Shown here piece by piece: positions 25,274 through 34,336 of a stretch of DNA of 36,771 nt (position 1 is the first letter of the stretch; each line of letters starts with the position of its first letter). Source of the stretch: Polaromonas sp. (lineage in GTDB: Bacteria; Pseudomonadota; Gammaproteobacteria; Burkholderiales; Burkholderiaceae); contig PNMH01000036.1 in NCBI GenBank assembly GCA_013823505.1, positions 1 to 36,771 of the forward strand, written 5' to 3'. The translations under genes were made by a program, and so were the position numbers. A model generated the notes under the pieces. The model had not been told where the DNA came from and ran no database searches. It saw only the letters and a program-made list of their open reading frames with translations.

Positions 25274-25789
25274 TCACCGCACCAGCCAGAGTTCGCCTTC
25301 TTTCAGCGCGATTTCGTCGCAGTTGCCCTGCTCGGCCGGCCCGCCGCGGTCGATCACCAGAAAGTCTCCTGGTGCGTCGATGGCGATCAAGGGGTGGTGC
25401 CAGGTGCCGCGCGCGTAGTTCACGCCCTGCCCGGCCTGCGCCAGAAAACACCGGATGTCTTGCGCCCCGGGCGCATCACCCGGCGCCGCCACCACCACCA
25501 GAAACGGCAGAGGTAACAGCGCCACAAACGCCTGGCTGCCCAGGGGATGGCGCTCCATCACGGTGATGGCCAGGGGGAAAGTTCGGGGCAAGGCCCGGAA
25601 GATGCTCAAGAGGGTGTGGCCGCCCTCGCCTGTGGTGTCGATGCGGGCGAGGTCGTGGTACCGCTCGGCGAAGCCTTCGTTGATGGTGAAGTGGCGCGCG
25701 GCGTCGCTGGCTTCGATCACGTCGCCAAAGGGGCGGAAGGCCTCGGCGGTGAGGGGCTCGATGGTCAGCAGGGTGGCCTGTGGCTTCAT
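25274..25789 (-). CDS. allA: Ureidoglycolate lyase
   Basis: The product has 171 residues from the ATG at 25789, close to the 160 of E. coli AllA. The family core is clear: ERHPLGSQAFVAL, FLVVVAAPGD, GQGVNYARGTWHHPL and DFLVIDRGG, which line the cupin-type active site. AllA splits ureidoglycolate into glyoxylate and urea, the last step of allantoin breakdown. Here it closes a seven-gene operon with a hydantoinase and a class V aminotransferase, seven bases after the RpiR gene. No allantoate hydrolase or urease gene lies in the window, so the route to its substrate is open. Confidence 0.92.
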   Translation of the reverse strand: MKPQATLLTIEPLTAEAFRPFGDVIEASDAARHFTINEGFAERYHDLARIDTTGEGGHTLLSIFRALPRTFPLAITVMERHPLGSQAFVALLPLPFLVVVAAPGDAPGAQDIRCFLAQAGQGVNYARGTWHHPLIAIDAPGDFLVIDRGGPAEQGNCDEIALKEGELWLVR

Positions 25790-25796
25790 GGGGTTC

Positions 25797-26714
25797 TCAG
25801 CAGTCAATGCCTTGCAGGTCGGGCGCGGTGGGTTTGCCTTTGCCGCCGGCGCGTTTGCCGCGCTGCGTGCGTTTGTTGAAAGCCAGGCCCATGGCCAGCG
25901 TCTGTGCCAGGCAAAGGGCCGAGGTGAGCGAGCGGAATCCGAGCAGTTCGGCGTCGTTGACCTCCAGCGTCAGGTCGGCGTCTTTGGCGATGGGGCTCAA
26001 AAAGGCGTTGGTGATGGCCAGGCGCTTGGCGCCCTGCCGGCGCACCTGCTCGCACACGGCCAGCGTGTCGCAGGCATAGGGCGGGAAGCTGATGGCGATC
26101 AGCAGGTCGTGCGCATTGGCGCCAAAGGCTTGTTCGCCGATGGCGCCGCCCAGGCCGTTGAGCTGCACCGCGGGCTGGCCCACGCGGTTGAGCGCATAGG
26201 CCAGGTAGGCCGCCACCGCGTACGAGCGGCGCAGGCCCACCACGTAGACCATGCGCGCGTTCTGGATCAGGTCGATCGCCTGTTTCAGCGGGAGTGCACC
26301 CGCATCGGCCGCCAGGTGTTCGAGCGAGACGATGTTGGCCTGGCTGAAGGCGTGCAGCACCTCGGCCGGGTCGGCCGGGTTGTCCAGCGCCTGCTCGCCG
26401 CCGTAGTGCCGAATGCGTTCGCGAAACGTGGGCTTCACGGCATCCTGCAGCGGTGCAATAAACAGGCGCTGCAGGTCGGAGTAACCGTCAAACCCGAGCG
26501 CCTTGGCCATGCGCACAAAGGCCGAAGGCGCCATGCCGGCAGCGGCGGCCACCGCGGCGATCGGGCTCAGGGCCACGTCGTTGGGGTGTTCGAGCGCGTG
26601 GCGGGCGGCATCGCGCATGCGGGGCGTGAGGCGTTCGCTCTCGCGCGCGATCAGCTCGCGCAGTTCGTCGAGGTTGCCGGGTTTGGGGGCTGCTGCGCTC
26701 GCCTGGGTCGCCAT
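25797..26714 (-). CDS. MurR/RpiR-family transcriptional regulator
   Basis: The product has 305 residues. An N-terminal RpiR helix-turn-helix domain (about 15-90) has IAAVAAAAGMAPSAFVRMAKALGF. A SIS domain follows (about 130-270), with MVYVVGLRRSYAVAAYLAYAL and LLIAISFPPYA, which normally binds a phosphosugar or similar ligand. The tail is basic (KRTQRGKRAGGKGK). It lies between the hydantoinase and allA genes and is probably the regulator of this operon; the repeated TGGAATGAA elements upstream of the first gene are candidate sites. The effector is unknown. Confidence 0.9.
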   Translation of the reverse strand: MATQASAAAPKPGNLDELRELIARESERLTPRMRDAARHALEHPNDVALSPIAAVAAAAGMAPSAFVRMAKALGFDGYSDLQRLFIAPLQDAVKPTFRERIRHYGGEQALDNPADPAEVLHAFSQANIVSLEHLAADAGALPLKQAIDLIQNARMVYVVGLRRSYAVAAYLAYALNRVGQPAVQLNGLGGAIGEQAFGANAHDLLIAISFPPYACDTLAVCEQVRRQGAKRLAITNAFLSPIAKDADLTLEVNDAELLGFRSLTSALCLAQTLAMGLAFNKRTQRGKRAGGKGKPTAPDLQGIDC

Positions 26715-26753
26715 GTCATCGGAGGGTTATTGGATGTGTCGGATGGCCCGCCC

Positions 26754-28283
26754 TCAGAAAGCACGAACCTCGCCGCGCGTCACAAAGCGTCCCAGGCCTT
26801 CGCGGCCGTGCCACTGCTGTCCGTCGACGATCAGCTGGCCACGCAGGAACACCTTCTCAACGCGCCCCTGCAATGTACGGCCTTCGAGCAGCGTGTAGTC
26901 CACGTTGCTGTGCAGCTCGCTGGCGTGGATGGTCTGGCTCACCGCCGGGTTGAACAGCACCACGTCGGCGTCGCTGCCCACGGCGATGGTGCCCTTCTTC
27001 GGAAACAGCCCGAAGAGTTTGGCCGGTGTGGTGGACGTGAGTTCCACAAAGCGGTTGAGCGAGAGCTTGCCGCGCATGACGCCGATGTCGAACAGACTCA
27101 CCAGCCGTGTCTCGATGCCGGGCGCGCCGTTGGGAATGAGCGAGAAGTCGTCCTTGCCGCGCATCTTCTGCAGCTGGTAGCCCAGGTGGCCTTCTTTCAT
27201 GCAGAAGGGGCAGTGGTCGGTGGCGATCACCTGCAGGTCGTCGTAGCGCAGCGCGCGCCACAGGTGCTTCTGGTCATCGGGTGTGCGCAGCGGTGGCGTC
27301 ATCACGTACTTCGCGGTGGCAAAGTCGTCGTTGTTGTAGACCGTGTCGTCAAACAGCAGGTAGTGCGGGCAGGTCTCGGCAAACACCGGAATGCCTTCGG
27401 CGCGCGCGGTGACGATGTGTTTGAGCGCCTGGTTGCTCGACACGTGCACGAAGTAGATGGGGGCTTCGGCCAGCTCGGCCAGGCGGATGCCGCGGTGCGT
27501 GGCCTCGCCCTCCAGGATGGCCGGGCGGGTGAGCGCGTGGTAACGCGGCGAGGTGTGACCGGCCTCCAGCGCCTCCTTGATCAGGAGGTCGATCACGGTG
27601 CCGTTCTCCGCGTGCAGCGCGACCATGCCGCCCTCGGCGCCCACCTGCCGCAGCATGCGGAAGATGGCGGCGTCGTCGGCCATCATCACGCCGGGGTAGG
27701 CCATGAACATCTTGAAGCTGGTCACGCCCTCGTGGCGCATGGCGTGGCGCACGTCGTGCAGCACCTGGTCGTCCACCCGGGTCACGATCACGTGCAGGCT
27801 GTAGTCCACATTGACCTGCGGGTCGGCGCTGCGCTGCGCGCGCTCGATCGCACCCAGCGGAGAGTCGGTGGCGTTCTGCAGCGCGAAGTCCACCACCGTG
27901 GTGGTGCCGCCAAAGGCCGCGGCCTTGGTGCCGCTGGCGAAGGTGTCGCAGGTGATGGTGGGCCCGATCACGTTTTCCATGTGCACGTGGGTGTCCACGC
28001 CGCCGGGCAACACATAGAGGCCGGTGGCGTCGATCACGGCCACATCGGACCCCACGGCAATGTGCTGGCCGATGGTGTCGATCACGCCGTTGCGCAGCAG
28101 CACGTCGGCCACGTAGTCGTCGGTGGCGGTGATCACGCGCCCACCACGGATCAGCACCGGAGTGCCGTGGACGAGCGTGGCCTTGGCCGAGGTGGCCACC
28201 GCCGCCACACTGGGCGGCTGGGCGTGGCCGTGGGCGGCGTCGTTGCAGGCCGGGTCGACGCAGGCGTAGGGACGCGGTGTCAC
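26754..28283 (-). CDS. Dihydropyrimidinase/D-hydantoinase family protein
   Basis: The product has 509 residues from the GTG at 28283, which overlaps the aminotransferase stop by four bases. The two-zinc amidohydrolase site is complete: His99 and His101 in DTHVHME, carboxylated Lys191 in TSFKMFMAYPG, His224, His280 and Asp356 in VIATDHCPF. The enzyme should hydrolyse a cyclic diamide ring such as dihydropyrimidine or hydantoin; allantoin is a possible alternative given allA. About 40 extra residues precede the usual start, with Cys8, Cys13, His18 and His20; no ATG lies nearby, so an internal GTG could also be the start. Confidence 0.9.
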   Translation of the reverse strand: MTPRPYACVDPACNDAAHGHAQPPSVAAVATSAKATLVHGTPVLIRGGRVITATDDYVADVLLRNGVIDTIGQHIAVGSDVAVIDATGLYVLPGGVDTHVHMENVIGPTITCDTFASGTKAAAFGGTTTVVDFALQNATDSPLGAIERAQRSADPQVNVDYSLHVIVTRVDDQVLHDVRHAMRHEGVTSFKMFMAYPGVMMADDAAIFRMLRQVGAEGGMVALHAENGTVIDLLIKEALEAGHTSPRYHALTRPAILEGEATHRGIRLAELAEAPIYFVHVSSNQALKHIVTARAEGIPVFAETCPHYLLFDDTVYNNDDFATAKYVMTPPLRTPDDQKHLWRALRYDDLQVIATDHCPFCMKEGHLGYQLQKMRGKDDFSLIPNGAPGIETRLVSLFDIGVMRGKLSLNRFVELTSTTPAKLFGLFPKKGTIAVGSDADVVLFNPAVSQTIHASELHSNVDYTLLEGRTLQGRVEKVFLRGQLIVDGQQWHGREGLGRFVTRGEVRAF

Positions 28284-29515
28284 TTCACCACCTCGTCCAG
28301 GTGAGCAATCAGGCGGTCGATCTCGGCCACGGTGTTGTAGTGGGCGATGGACACACGCACCACACCGCCCTGCGCATGCAAGCCCAGGGTTTCTATCAGG
28401 CGCTTGGCGTAGAAATCGCCGAAGCGGATGCCGATGCCGTGCTGGTCCACGTGGCGCACGATGGCTTCGGATGGCTGCTCACCCGCCATGAAGGCGATGG
28501 TGGGCACGCGGCCGCCATCGGTGGCTCCGGTGTGACCGATCACGCGCACCGACTTCTTGCTCCGCAGGTAGCCCAACAGTTGCTCGGCCAGCCGGTTTTC
28601 ATGCACTTCAAACGCGTCGAACGCGGCCTGCATCTTCTGGCGGTCGCTGCCCGCAGCGCCGAGCGCGTTGCCCACGTGCACCAGGTAGTCGTTGATGCCC
28701 ATGCAGCCGTATGAGAGCTCGTAGTTCACATTGCCGGGTTGCAGCTTGTAGGGCACCACGTCCTGCCCGATGAAGTAGTGGTTCAAGCTCGGCAGGCCCA
28801 TCAGCAGGTCGCGCTGGATCCACATCACCGCGTAGTGCGGGCCGAACACCTTGTAGAAGCTGAACACATAGGCATCAGCACCGCTGGCCTGCACATCCAC
28901 CAGCCGGTGCGGCGCGTAGGCCACCGCGTCCACACACAGGCGCCCGCCCACGGCGTGCACACGCTTCGCCACCTCGGTCACCGGATTCACCGTGCCCAGG
29001 ATGTTGGAGGCGTGGGTCATGGCCACCCAGGTGGTCCTGGGTGAGAGCAAGCGGTCGAGGTCGGTCAGGTCGAGCTCCAGCGTCTGGTGATTCACTTCCC
29101 ACACCTTGACCACAGCGCCGGCGCTGCGCAGCCGCATCCAGCAGCCGATGTTGGCCTCGTGGTCGGTGTTGGTGACGATGATCTCGTCGCCGGCTTGCAC
29201 ACCCGGCAACAGCGCCTGGGTGAACAAGAACATGAGCGAGGTGGTGGCGCCGCCCATCACCACCTCGTCGTCCGCCGGGGCGTTGATGAGCTGGGCCACC
29301 GCACGGCGCGCGGCCAGCACGCGCTCGCCGGCCGCCTGGCTCTGTGCGTAGCTGGCACCCAGCTGCACGCTGCTGGTGAGCAAATAGTCGCTCACGCGGT
29401 CAGCCACGCGTTTGAGCACCTGGGATCCACCGGCGTTGTCGAGGTAGACGCAGCCGTCTTTCAGCGCGGGGAATTCGGCGCGGATCAGGTCGAGGTTCAG
29501 GGGATTCAGTGGCAT
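28280..29515 (-). CDS. Class V aminotransferase, cysteine desulfurase-like fold
   Basis: The product has 411 residues and belongs to the PLP fold type I, class V family. The PLP lysine is Lys222 in SFYKVFGPHY, His119 stacks on the cofactor (TNTDHEANI) and Asp196 is in LCVDAVAYAPH. The active-site cysteine segment of SufS and CsdA (RTGHHCAQP) is replaced by RFGDFYAKR, so desulfurase activity is unlikely. A transaminase or lyase role on an amino acid or ureide in the hydantoinase pathway is inferred; class V also includes ureidoglycine-glyoxylate aminotransferase. It lies between the ABC importer and the hydantoinase in one operon. Confidence 0.85.
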   Translation of the reverse strand: MPLNPLNLDLIRAEFPALKDGCVYLDNAGGSQVLKRVADRVSDYLLTSSVQLGASYAQSQAAGERVLAARRAVAQLINAPADDEVVMGGATTSLMFLFTQALLPGVQAGDEIIVTNTDHEANIGCWMRLRSAGAVVKVWEVNHQTLELDLTDLDRLLSPRTTWVAMTHASNILGTVNPVTEVAKRVHAVGGRLCVDAVAYAPHRLVDVQASGADAYVFSFYKVFGPHYAVMWIQRDLLMGLPSLNHYFIGQDVVPYKLQPGNVNYELSYGCMGINDYLVHVGNALGAAGSDRQKMQAAFDAFEVHENRLAEQLLGYLRSKKSVRVIGHTGATDGGRVPTIAFMAGEQPSEAIVRHVDQHGIGIRFGDFYAKRLIETLGLHAQGGVVRVSIAHYNTVAEIDRLIAHLDEVVK

Positions 29516-29528
29516 GTTGAGAGCGGGT

Positions 29529-30263
<735 letters not shown>

Positions 30264-30291
30264 GGGTGGGTGTGTGCGAAGCGGTGGGGCA

Positions 30292-30963
30292 TCAGCGCAG
30301 GCTGGCGCGGTGCCGGGTTTCGAAATAGCCGACCAGCCGCACCAGCGGCAGCAGCAGGATGAGGTAGAGCACGGCCGCGCCAATGAGCGGCGTGGGGTTG
30401 GCGGCGAGCGCCTGGGCCTGTGTGGCCTGCTTGAGCAGGTCTGGCATGGCCACCACGGACGCCAGCGCGGTGTCCTTGAGCACGTTGATGCAGTTGCTCG
30501 TGAGCGGCGGCACGACGATGCGGAACGCCTGCGGCAGGATCACGTCGCGCATGCTGCTGAAAAAGCTGAGACCGATGGCGTCGGCCGCCTCGAACTGGCC
30601 TTTGGGGATGGCCTCGATGCCGGCGCGAAAGATCTCGGCCGTGTAGGCGCACGAGACCATGGACAGCGCCAGCGCCGCCGCCGTGAATGAAGAAAATCGC
30701 ACTCCCACGAACGGGAGCGCGTAGTACACGAGGACCAGCAGCACCAGCAGCGGAATGGAGCGGAACACGTCGATGTAGACGCGCGCCACCATGCGCAGCG
30801 GTGCTGGCCCGTACAGCCGCAACAGCGACATGAGCAAGCCCGACACCAGCCCCGCCACGATGCTGACCAGCCCCAGCAGCACGGTGACCCCCAGGCCCTC
30901 CAGCAGCAGCGGGAAGGCCCCTTTGAAAACAGGCCAGTTGAAGAAGGTGTCGGTCAGGTCCAT
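30292..30963 (-). CDS. Polar amino acid ABC transporter permease
   Basis: The product has 223 residues with about five transmembrane helices. It has the HisM/GlnP pattern: [19 protein letters not shown] near the N-terminus, [22 protein letters not shown], and the coupling helix [22 protein letters not shown]. Only one permease gene is present, so the channel is presumably a homodimer, as in several glutamine-type systems. It lies 44 bases after the binding protein gene and 28 bases before the ATPase gene. Confidence 0.92.
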   Translation of the reverse strand: MDLTDTFFNWPVFKGAFPLLLEGLGVTVLLGLVSIVAGLVSGLLMSLLRLYGPAPLRMVARVYIDVFRSIPLLVLLVLVYYALPFVGVRFSSFTAAALALSMVSCAYTAEIFRAGIEAIPKGQFEAADAIGLSFFSSMRDVILPQAFRIVVPPLTSNCINVLKDTALASVVAMPDLLKQATQAQALAANPTPLIGAAVLYLILLLPLVRLVGYFETRHRASLR

Positions 30964-31007
30964 GGGGTCGGGGCGGTGGTCTCAGACGATGGTCTTGGCC
31001 GGATGGG

Positions 31008-31802
31008 TCAGAGCTTGGGAACGGGCATCACCTTGACGGTGGACGAGGTGTCGGGCGGGGTCGTGCCGAACCACTTCTTGTGCGTGGCGGAGATGAAGCC
31101 TTCGTTCTTCAGCGTGGTCAGGATGTCGTTGATCTTGCCGGCGTCGGCAAAGGTCTTGGAGAACATGAACGAGTAACGCTCGGCGGTTGGGATGCGCGAG
31201 GCGATGCGGTATTGCGGCTTGTCCTTGATGTAGTACTCCACGGCCGGGATGTCGCTGATGTAGCCGTCAATGCGGCCGGCGGCCAGGTCAAGCATGGCCG
31301 GGGCCAGGCCTTCGTAGCGGCTGATCTTGGCGATCTTGAGCTTGGCGGTGTTCTCGGTGGCGTAGATGTCGCCGGTGGACGCGGTGTCCACGCCCACGGT
31401 CTTGCCGCTCAGGTCTTCAAGCTTGTTGATCGAGGCGGTCTTCAGCACGGCGAGCGACTGGTCGCTGTCGTAGTAGGGCTGGGCGAAGGCCAGCGACTCC
31501 AGGCGCTTGGGCGTGATGGTGATCGACGAGATCGCGATCTGGATGCGGTTGGACTGCACGGCGGGGAACAGGCCGTTGAACGGAATGTTCTCGATCTGCA
31601 CGGTCTTGCCGGCGCGCTTGGCCACTTCGTTGACGAGGTCGATCTCGAAACCAACGAACTTGCCCGAGGCGTCCTGGAACTCCCACGGCACGTTGCCGAT
31701 GTTGGCACCGACCACCCAGTCGGCCGCCCACGCGGGCGTGGCGGCGGCAGTGACCGCGGCAAAGGTGAACGCAAGCCTTGCGGCCAGTGATTTCAGTTTC
31801 AT
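31008..31802 (-). CDS. Polar amino acid ABC transporter substrate-binding protein
   Basis: The product has 264 residues from the ATG at 31802, with GGAG nine bases upstream. A Sec signal peptide ends at about residue 27 (AAATPAWA-AD). The mature part is a type II binding protein of the SBP_bac_3 family: PWEFQDASGKFVGFEIDLVNEVAKRAG, FNGLFPAVQSNRIQIAISSITITPKR and LAAGRIDGYISD. It is the first gene of the hydantoinase operon. The ligand is unknown; a ureido or hydantoin-type compound fits the neighbours. Confidence 0.92.
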   Translation of the reverse strand: MKLKSLAARLAFTFAAVTAAATPAWAADWVVGANIGNVPWEFQDASGKFVGFEIDLVNEVAKRAGKTVQIENIPFNGLFPAVQSNRIQIAISSITITPKRLESLAFAQPYYDSDQSLAVLKTASINKLEDLSGKTVGVDTASTGDIYATENTAKLKIAKISRYEGLAPAMLDLAAGRIDGYISDIPAVEYYIKDKPQYRIASRIPTAERYSFMFSKTFADAGKINDILTTLKNEGFISATHKKWFGTTPPDTSSTVKVMPVPKL

Positions 31803-31889
31803 GGTGAGGTACTCCGGGTTGTGAAGAGGTGGACTGGGCCGCCAAGCCACTGCACCCACGGTGGTCGGTGCGCGTTTCGCGGCTGCCTC

Positions 31890-31918
31890 ACGATATCAAA
31901 ATGGAATGAACAAATCAA
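31890..31918 (-). promoter_or_regulatory. Candidate promoter of the hydantoinase operon
   Basis: On the minus strand, TTGATT (31913-31918) and TATCGT (31890-31895) are separated by 17 bases, each matching four of six consensus positions. A transcript would begin about 80 bases before the ATG at 31802. One TGGAATGAA element (31902-31910) lies within the spacer, which would suit repression. The match is moderate. Confidence 0.4.
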
Positions 31919-31946
31919 TATTCTTTGGAATGAAATGTTTGTTCCA
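31902..31946. repeat. TGGAATGAA repeats, candidate RpiR operator
   Basis: TGGAATGAA occurs at 31902-31910 and again at 31926-31934, 24 bases apart. The second copy forms an imperfect inverted repeat with TTCCA at 31942-31946. The region is AT-rich in a GC-rich genome and lies between the hydantoinase operon and a divergent gene. The RpiR protein of the operon is the natural candidate binder. Confidence 0.5.
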
Positions 31947-32049
31947 TTGTGGTGCGCCATGCCCGTATTCGTGCCTCGTCGCGCACTCGAATGGGGTGCC
32001 ATGAACAGCCGAAGGAACGCGACCGTTTCACGAAGCCCCACAATGGCCG

Positions 32050-32985
32050 ATGAACCCTGCTACTCCATCGCCCCGCCTCCGCCACCTGAAGCCCCGCCAC
32101 TGGCTCATCGGATTGGCACTGTTCGCCAGCCTGATCGCGCCGGCTTGCTGGGCACAAAACGCCTCCCCCGAGATCTTGCGCGCACAGTTCGCGGCGCTGC
32201 GCGACAAGGGCACAGGCCAGCTGGCCGGGCAATCGATCTACCTGCGCTCCAGCGAATCGGCCGAGCGCATGCAGGGCGAGGTGCATGCGCTGATCGACCA
32301 ACCCTTTGAACGCGTGCGCCAGGAGCTGGGCAAGGCCGACCGCTGGTGCGATGTGTTGATCCTGCACATCAATGTGAAGTACTGCCGCGCCATGCGCACA
32401 GGGGCGGGTGACGAACTGGTGTCGGGCGTGGGCCGCAAGTTTGACCAGCCGCTGTCGGATGTGTATTGGGTGCGGTTTGGTTTCAAGGCGACGGCCGACC
32501 GCAGTGACCATTTGCTGGTCGAACTGAGCGCACCCACAGGACCACTGTCCACGCGCGACTACCGCATCGTGGTGGAGGCGGTGCCGCAGAGCGGCGGGCA
32601 GTCGCTGGTGCGCATGACGTATTCGTACGGTTATGGCACGGCCGCTCGATGGGCCATGAAGACCTACCTGGCCACGCTGGGGCGCGGCAAGTCGGGCTTC
32701 AGCGTGGTGGGCCAGTCACCCGATGGCCGGCCGGTTCGTGTAGAGGGTGTGCGCGGTGTGGTCGAGCGCAACACCTTGCGCTACTACCTGGCGCTGCAGT
32801 CGCACCTGCAGTCGCGTGGCGCGGCGCCCGGTGCTGCGCAATTGCAGCAAAGTCTGGAGCTGTGGTTCGGTGCCACCGAGCGTTACGCCGAGCAACTGCA
32901 CGAGATGGACCGCGCCGACTACGTGGCGATGAAGCTCAAGGAAGTGCAGCGTCAGGCGACGGTGGCGCCACCGCCACCTGGTTGA
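32050..32985 (+). CDS. Exported protein of unknown function
   Basis: The product has 311 residues. The N-terminus is basic and then hydrophobic (LIGLALFASLIAPACWAQ), a Sec signal peptide probably cut after WAQ or nearby. The mature protein has no membrane helix. The central part (SDVYWVRFGFKATADRSDHLLVELSAPTGP, in short strands) suggests a beta-rich fold, and two cysteines in DRWCDVLILHINVKYCRAM could form a disulphide. I do not recognise the family. The start has no good ribosome binding site. Its last 50 bases overlap the 3' end of the convergent gene at 32936-33460. Confidence 0.7.
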   Translation: MNPATPSPRLRHLKPRHWLIGLALFASLIAPACWAQNASPEILRAQFAALRDKGTGQLAGQSIYLRSSESAERMQGEVHALIDQPFERVRQELGKADRWCDVLILHINVKYCRAMRTGAGDELVSGVGRKFDQPLSDVYWVRFGFKATADRSDHLLVELSAPTGPLSTRDYRIVVEAVPQSGGQSLVRMTYSYGYGTAARWAMKTYLATLGRGKSGFSVVGQSPDGRPVRVEGVRGVVERNTLRYYLALQSHLQSRGAAPGAAQLQQSLELWFGATERYAEQLHEMDRADYVAMKLKEVQRQATVAPPPPG

Positions 32986-33460
32986 ACCCGAGGTGGTGCA
33001 TGAGCTCTCGCAGGATGAGCAGCGTGGCCGCCGCCTCCCGGCCCGTGGGCAAACCCTTGAGCGCAGATGGATCGCCCAGCGCACCCGAGGCCAGCCGCTG
33101 GAACGAGGCCTCCACCGAATCGCGCTGGAGCACAGCACTGTTGTGGGCCAAGCCACGCACCAGCGGATGCTCCGTGGCCAGGGTCGTGATCTCGCCGGAC
33201 CAGGCCACCGCACGCATCAGTTCATCTTCAACGTGGTCGATGGCGCGTTCGAGTTCCAGCGGTGTGGGCCGGTCTGAGCGAAAGAAGAGCCTGGCCGTGC
33301 TGTCGGTGCCCAGGTCCAGCGACAGAAAAGCCGCGCCGCTGGCGCCCCCGTCACGCGCCAGCCACAAGGTGTCGGCGCCCAGGTGAAGCCACACCAGCGG
33401 TGCAGACGCTGCCTGCCTTGCTCGATCAAAGGCGTGTTGCACGGCGGTGGGCAGGCTCAT
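32936..33460 (-). CDS. Hypothetical cytoplasmic protein
   Basis: The product has 174 residues; the ATG at 33460 has AAGGA eight bases upstream. It has no signal peptide or membrane helix. The N-terminal half (PLVWLHLGADTLWLARDGG and AAFLSLDLGTDSTARLFF) looks like alternating strands, the second half is helical (LELERAIDHVEDELMRAVAW; EAAATLLILRELMHHLG). I do not recognise the family. It is convergent with, and overlaps by 50 bases, the exported protein gene; upstream is the ygiD-doxX pair on the same strand, 48 bases away, so it could be the last gene of that transcript. Confidence 0.65.
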   Translation of the reverse strand: MSLPTAVQHAFDRARQAASAPLVWLHLGADTLWLARDGGASGAAFLSLDLGTDSTARLFFRSDRPTPLELERAIDHVEDELMRAVAWSGEITTLATEHPLVRGLAHNSAVLQRDSVEASFQRLASGALGDPSALKGLPTGREAAATLLILRELMHHLGFNQVAVAPPSPDAALP

Positions 33461-33508
33461 GGTGGGGTCCTTGGTCGCGCCGACACCGATCGACAGAAAC
33501 GATCGGGT

Positions 33509-34294
33509 TCAGTGTACGGTGTCGAACACAAAGGCGTCCATGGACAGCACACCGTGCGTGATGCCACCGTCGATCACGCGCCCGGGCACCGCAGCGCCTG
33601 CGGCACCGGCGGCCACCAGCAGCGGCAGGAAGTGCTCGGTGGTCGGGTGGGCGCGCTGCGCGTGGGGCGCGAGCTCCAGCGTGCGCTGCAGGCGCGCACC
33701 GTCGCCCTGCTGCACGGCCTCGCGCACCCAGGCGACGAATTCGGTGGCATAGGTTTCTTCGACGCCGTGCCCGGCTCGGAACTCATGCAGGTTGTGCGTG
33801 AGGCTGCCCGAGCCGACGATGAGCACACCCTCCTCGGCCATTGGCGCCAGCGCCTGGCCGAACGCCCAGGCACCAGCCGAATCCAGTGTGGCGGGCAGCG
33901 ACACCTGGAACACCGGCACGTCCGCGTCGGGGTACAGGTACAGCAGCGGCACCCAGGCGCCGTGGTCGAGGCCGCGGCGCTCGTCACCCTGGGCATCCCA
34001 GCCAGCTTGCTGCAACACGGCCAGCGTGCGCTGTGCCAGTTCAGGATGGCCGTGGGCCAGGTAGCCGATCTCGTACAGCGGCTGCGGGAAACCGCCGAAG
34101 TCGTGGATGGTGGCGGGCTGCACCGAGAGGCCCACGCGGGCACCACGCGTCATCCAGTGCGGCGAGACCACCAGCACGGCCTTGGGCCGGGGCAAGGCGC
34201 TGCCCAGCGCGCTGAGCTGCGGCCCGGCCAGGCCGGGCTCCAGCGCGAAGGTGGGCGCACCGTGCGACACAAAAACGGTGGGCAAGCGGGTCAT
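33509..34294 (-). CDS. ygiD: 4,5-DOPA-type extradiol dioxygenase (YgiD family)
   Basis: The product has 261 residues and belongs to the LigB/class III extradiol dioxygenase family of the YgiD/DODA branch. Family features are VFVSHGAPTFALEPG with the first metal His, VVSPHWMTRGARV with the next, RGLDHGAWVPLLYLYP and VGSGSLTHNL. Members cleave DOPA-like catechols, although bacterial substrates are rarely known. It follows doxX after 42 bases in an operon that diverges from a LysR regulator gene. Confidence 0.9.
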   Translation of the reverse strand: MTRLPTVFVSHGAPTFALEPGLAGPQLSALGSALPRPKAVLVVSPHWMTRGARVGLSVQPATIHDFGGFPQPLYEIGYLAHGHPELAQRTLAVLQQAGWDAQGDERRGLDHGAWVPLLYLYPDADVPVFQVSLPATLDSAGAWAFGQALAPMAEEGVLIVGSGSLTHNLHEFRAGHGVEETYATEFVAWVREAVQQGDGARLQRTLELAPHAQRAHPTTEHFLPLLVAAGAAGAAVPGRVIDGGITHGVLSMDAFVFDTVH

Positions 34295-34336
34295 GCGGTT
34301 CTCCTGCGGCGGCGGACGCCGTGTGGTGACTGAAGC

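Noticed and set aside
25455..28304. A 949-codon open frame on the plus strand
   Set aside because: It runs antisense to allA, the RpiR gene and the hydantoinase gene, which all have clear family motifs. Its His/Val/Gly/Arg-rich translation is what the antisense frame of GC-rich genes gives.
28280..29515. Annotation of the class V enzyme as a cysteine desulfurase
   Set aside because: The catalytic cysteine segment of SufS and CsdA is replaced by RFGDFYAKR, and no suf or isc genes are nearby.
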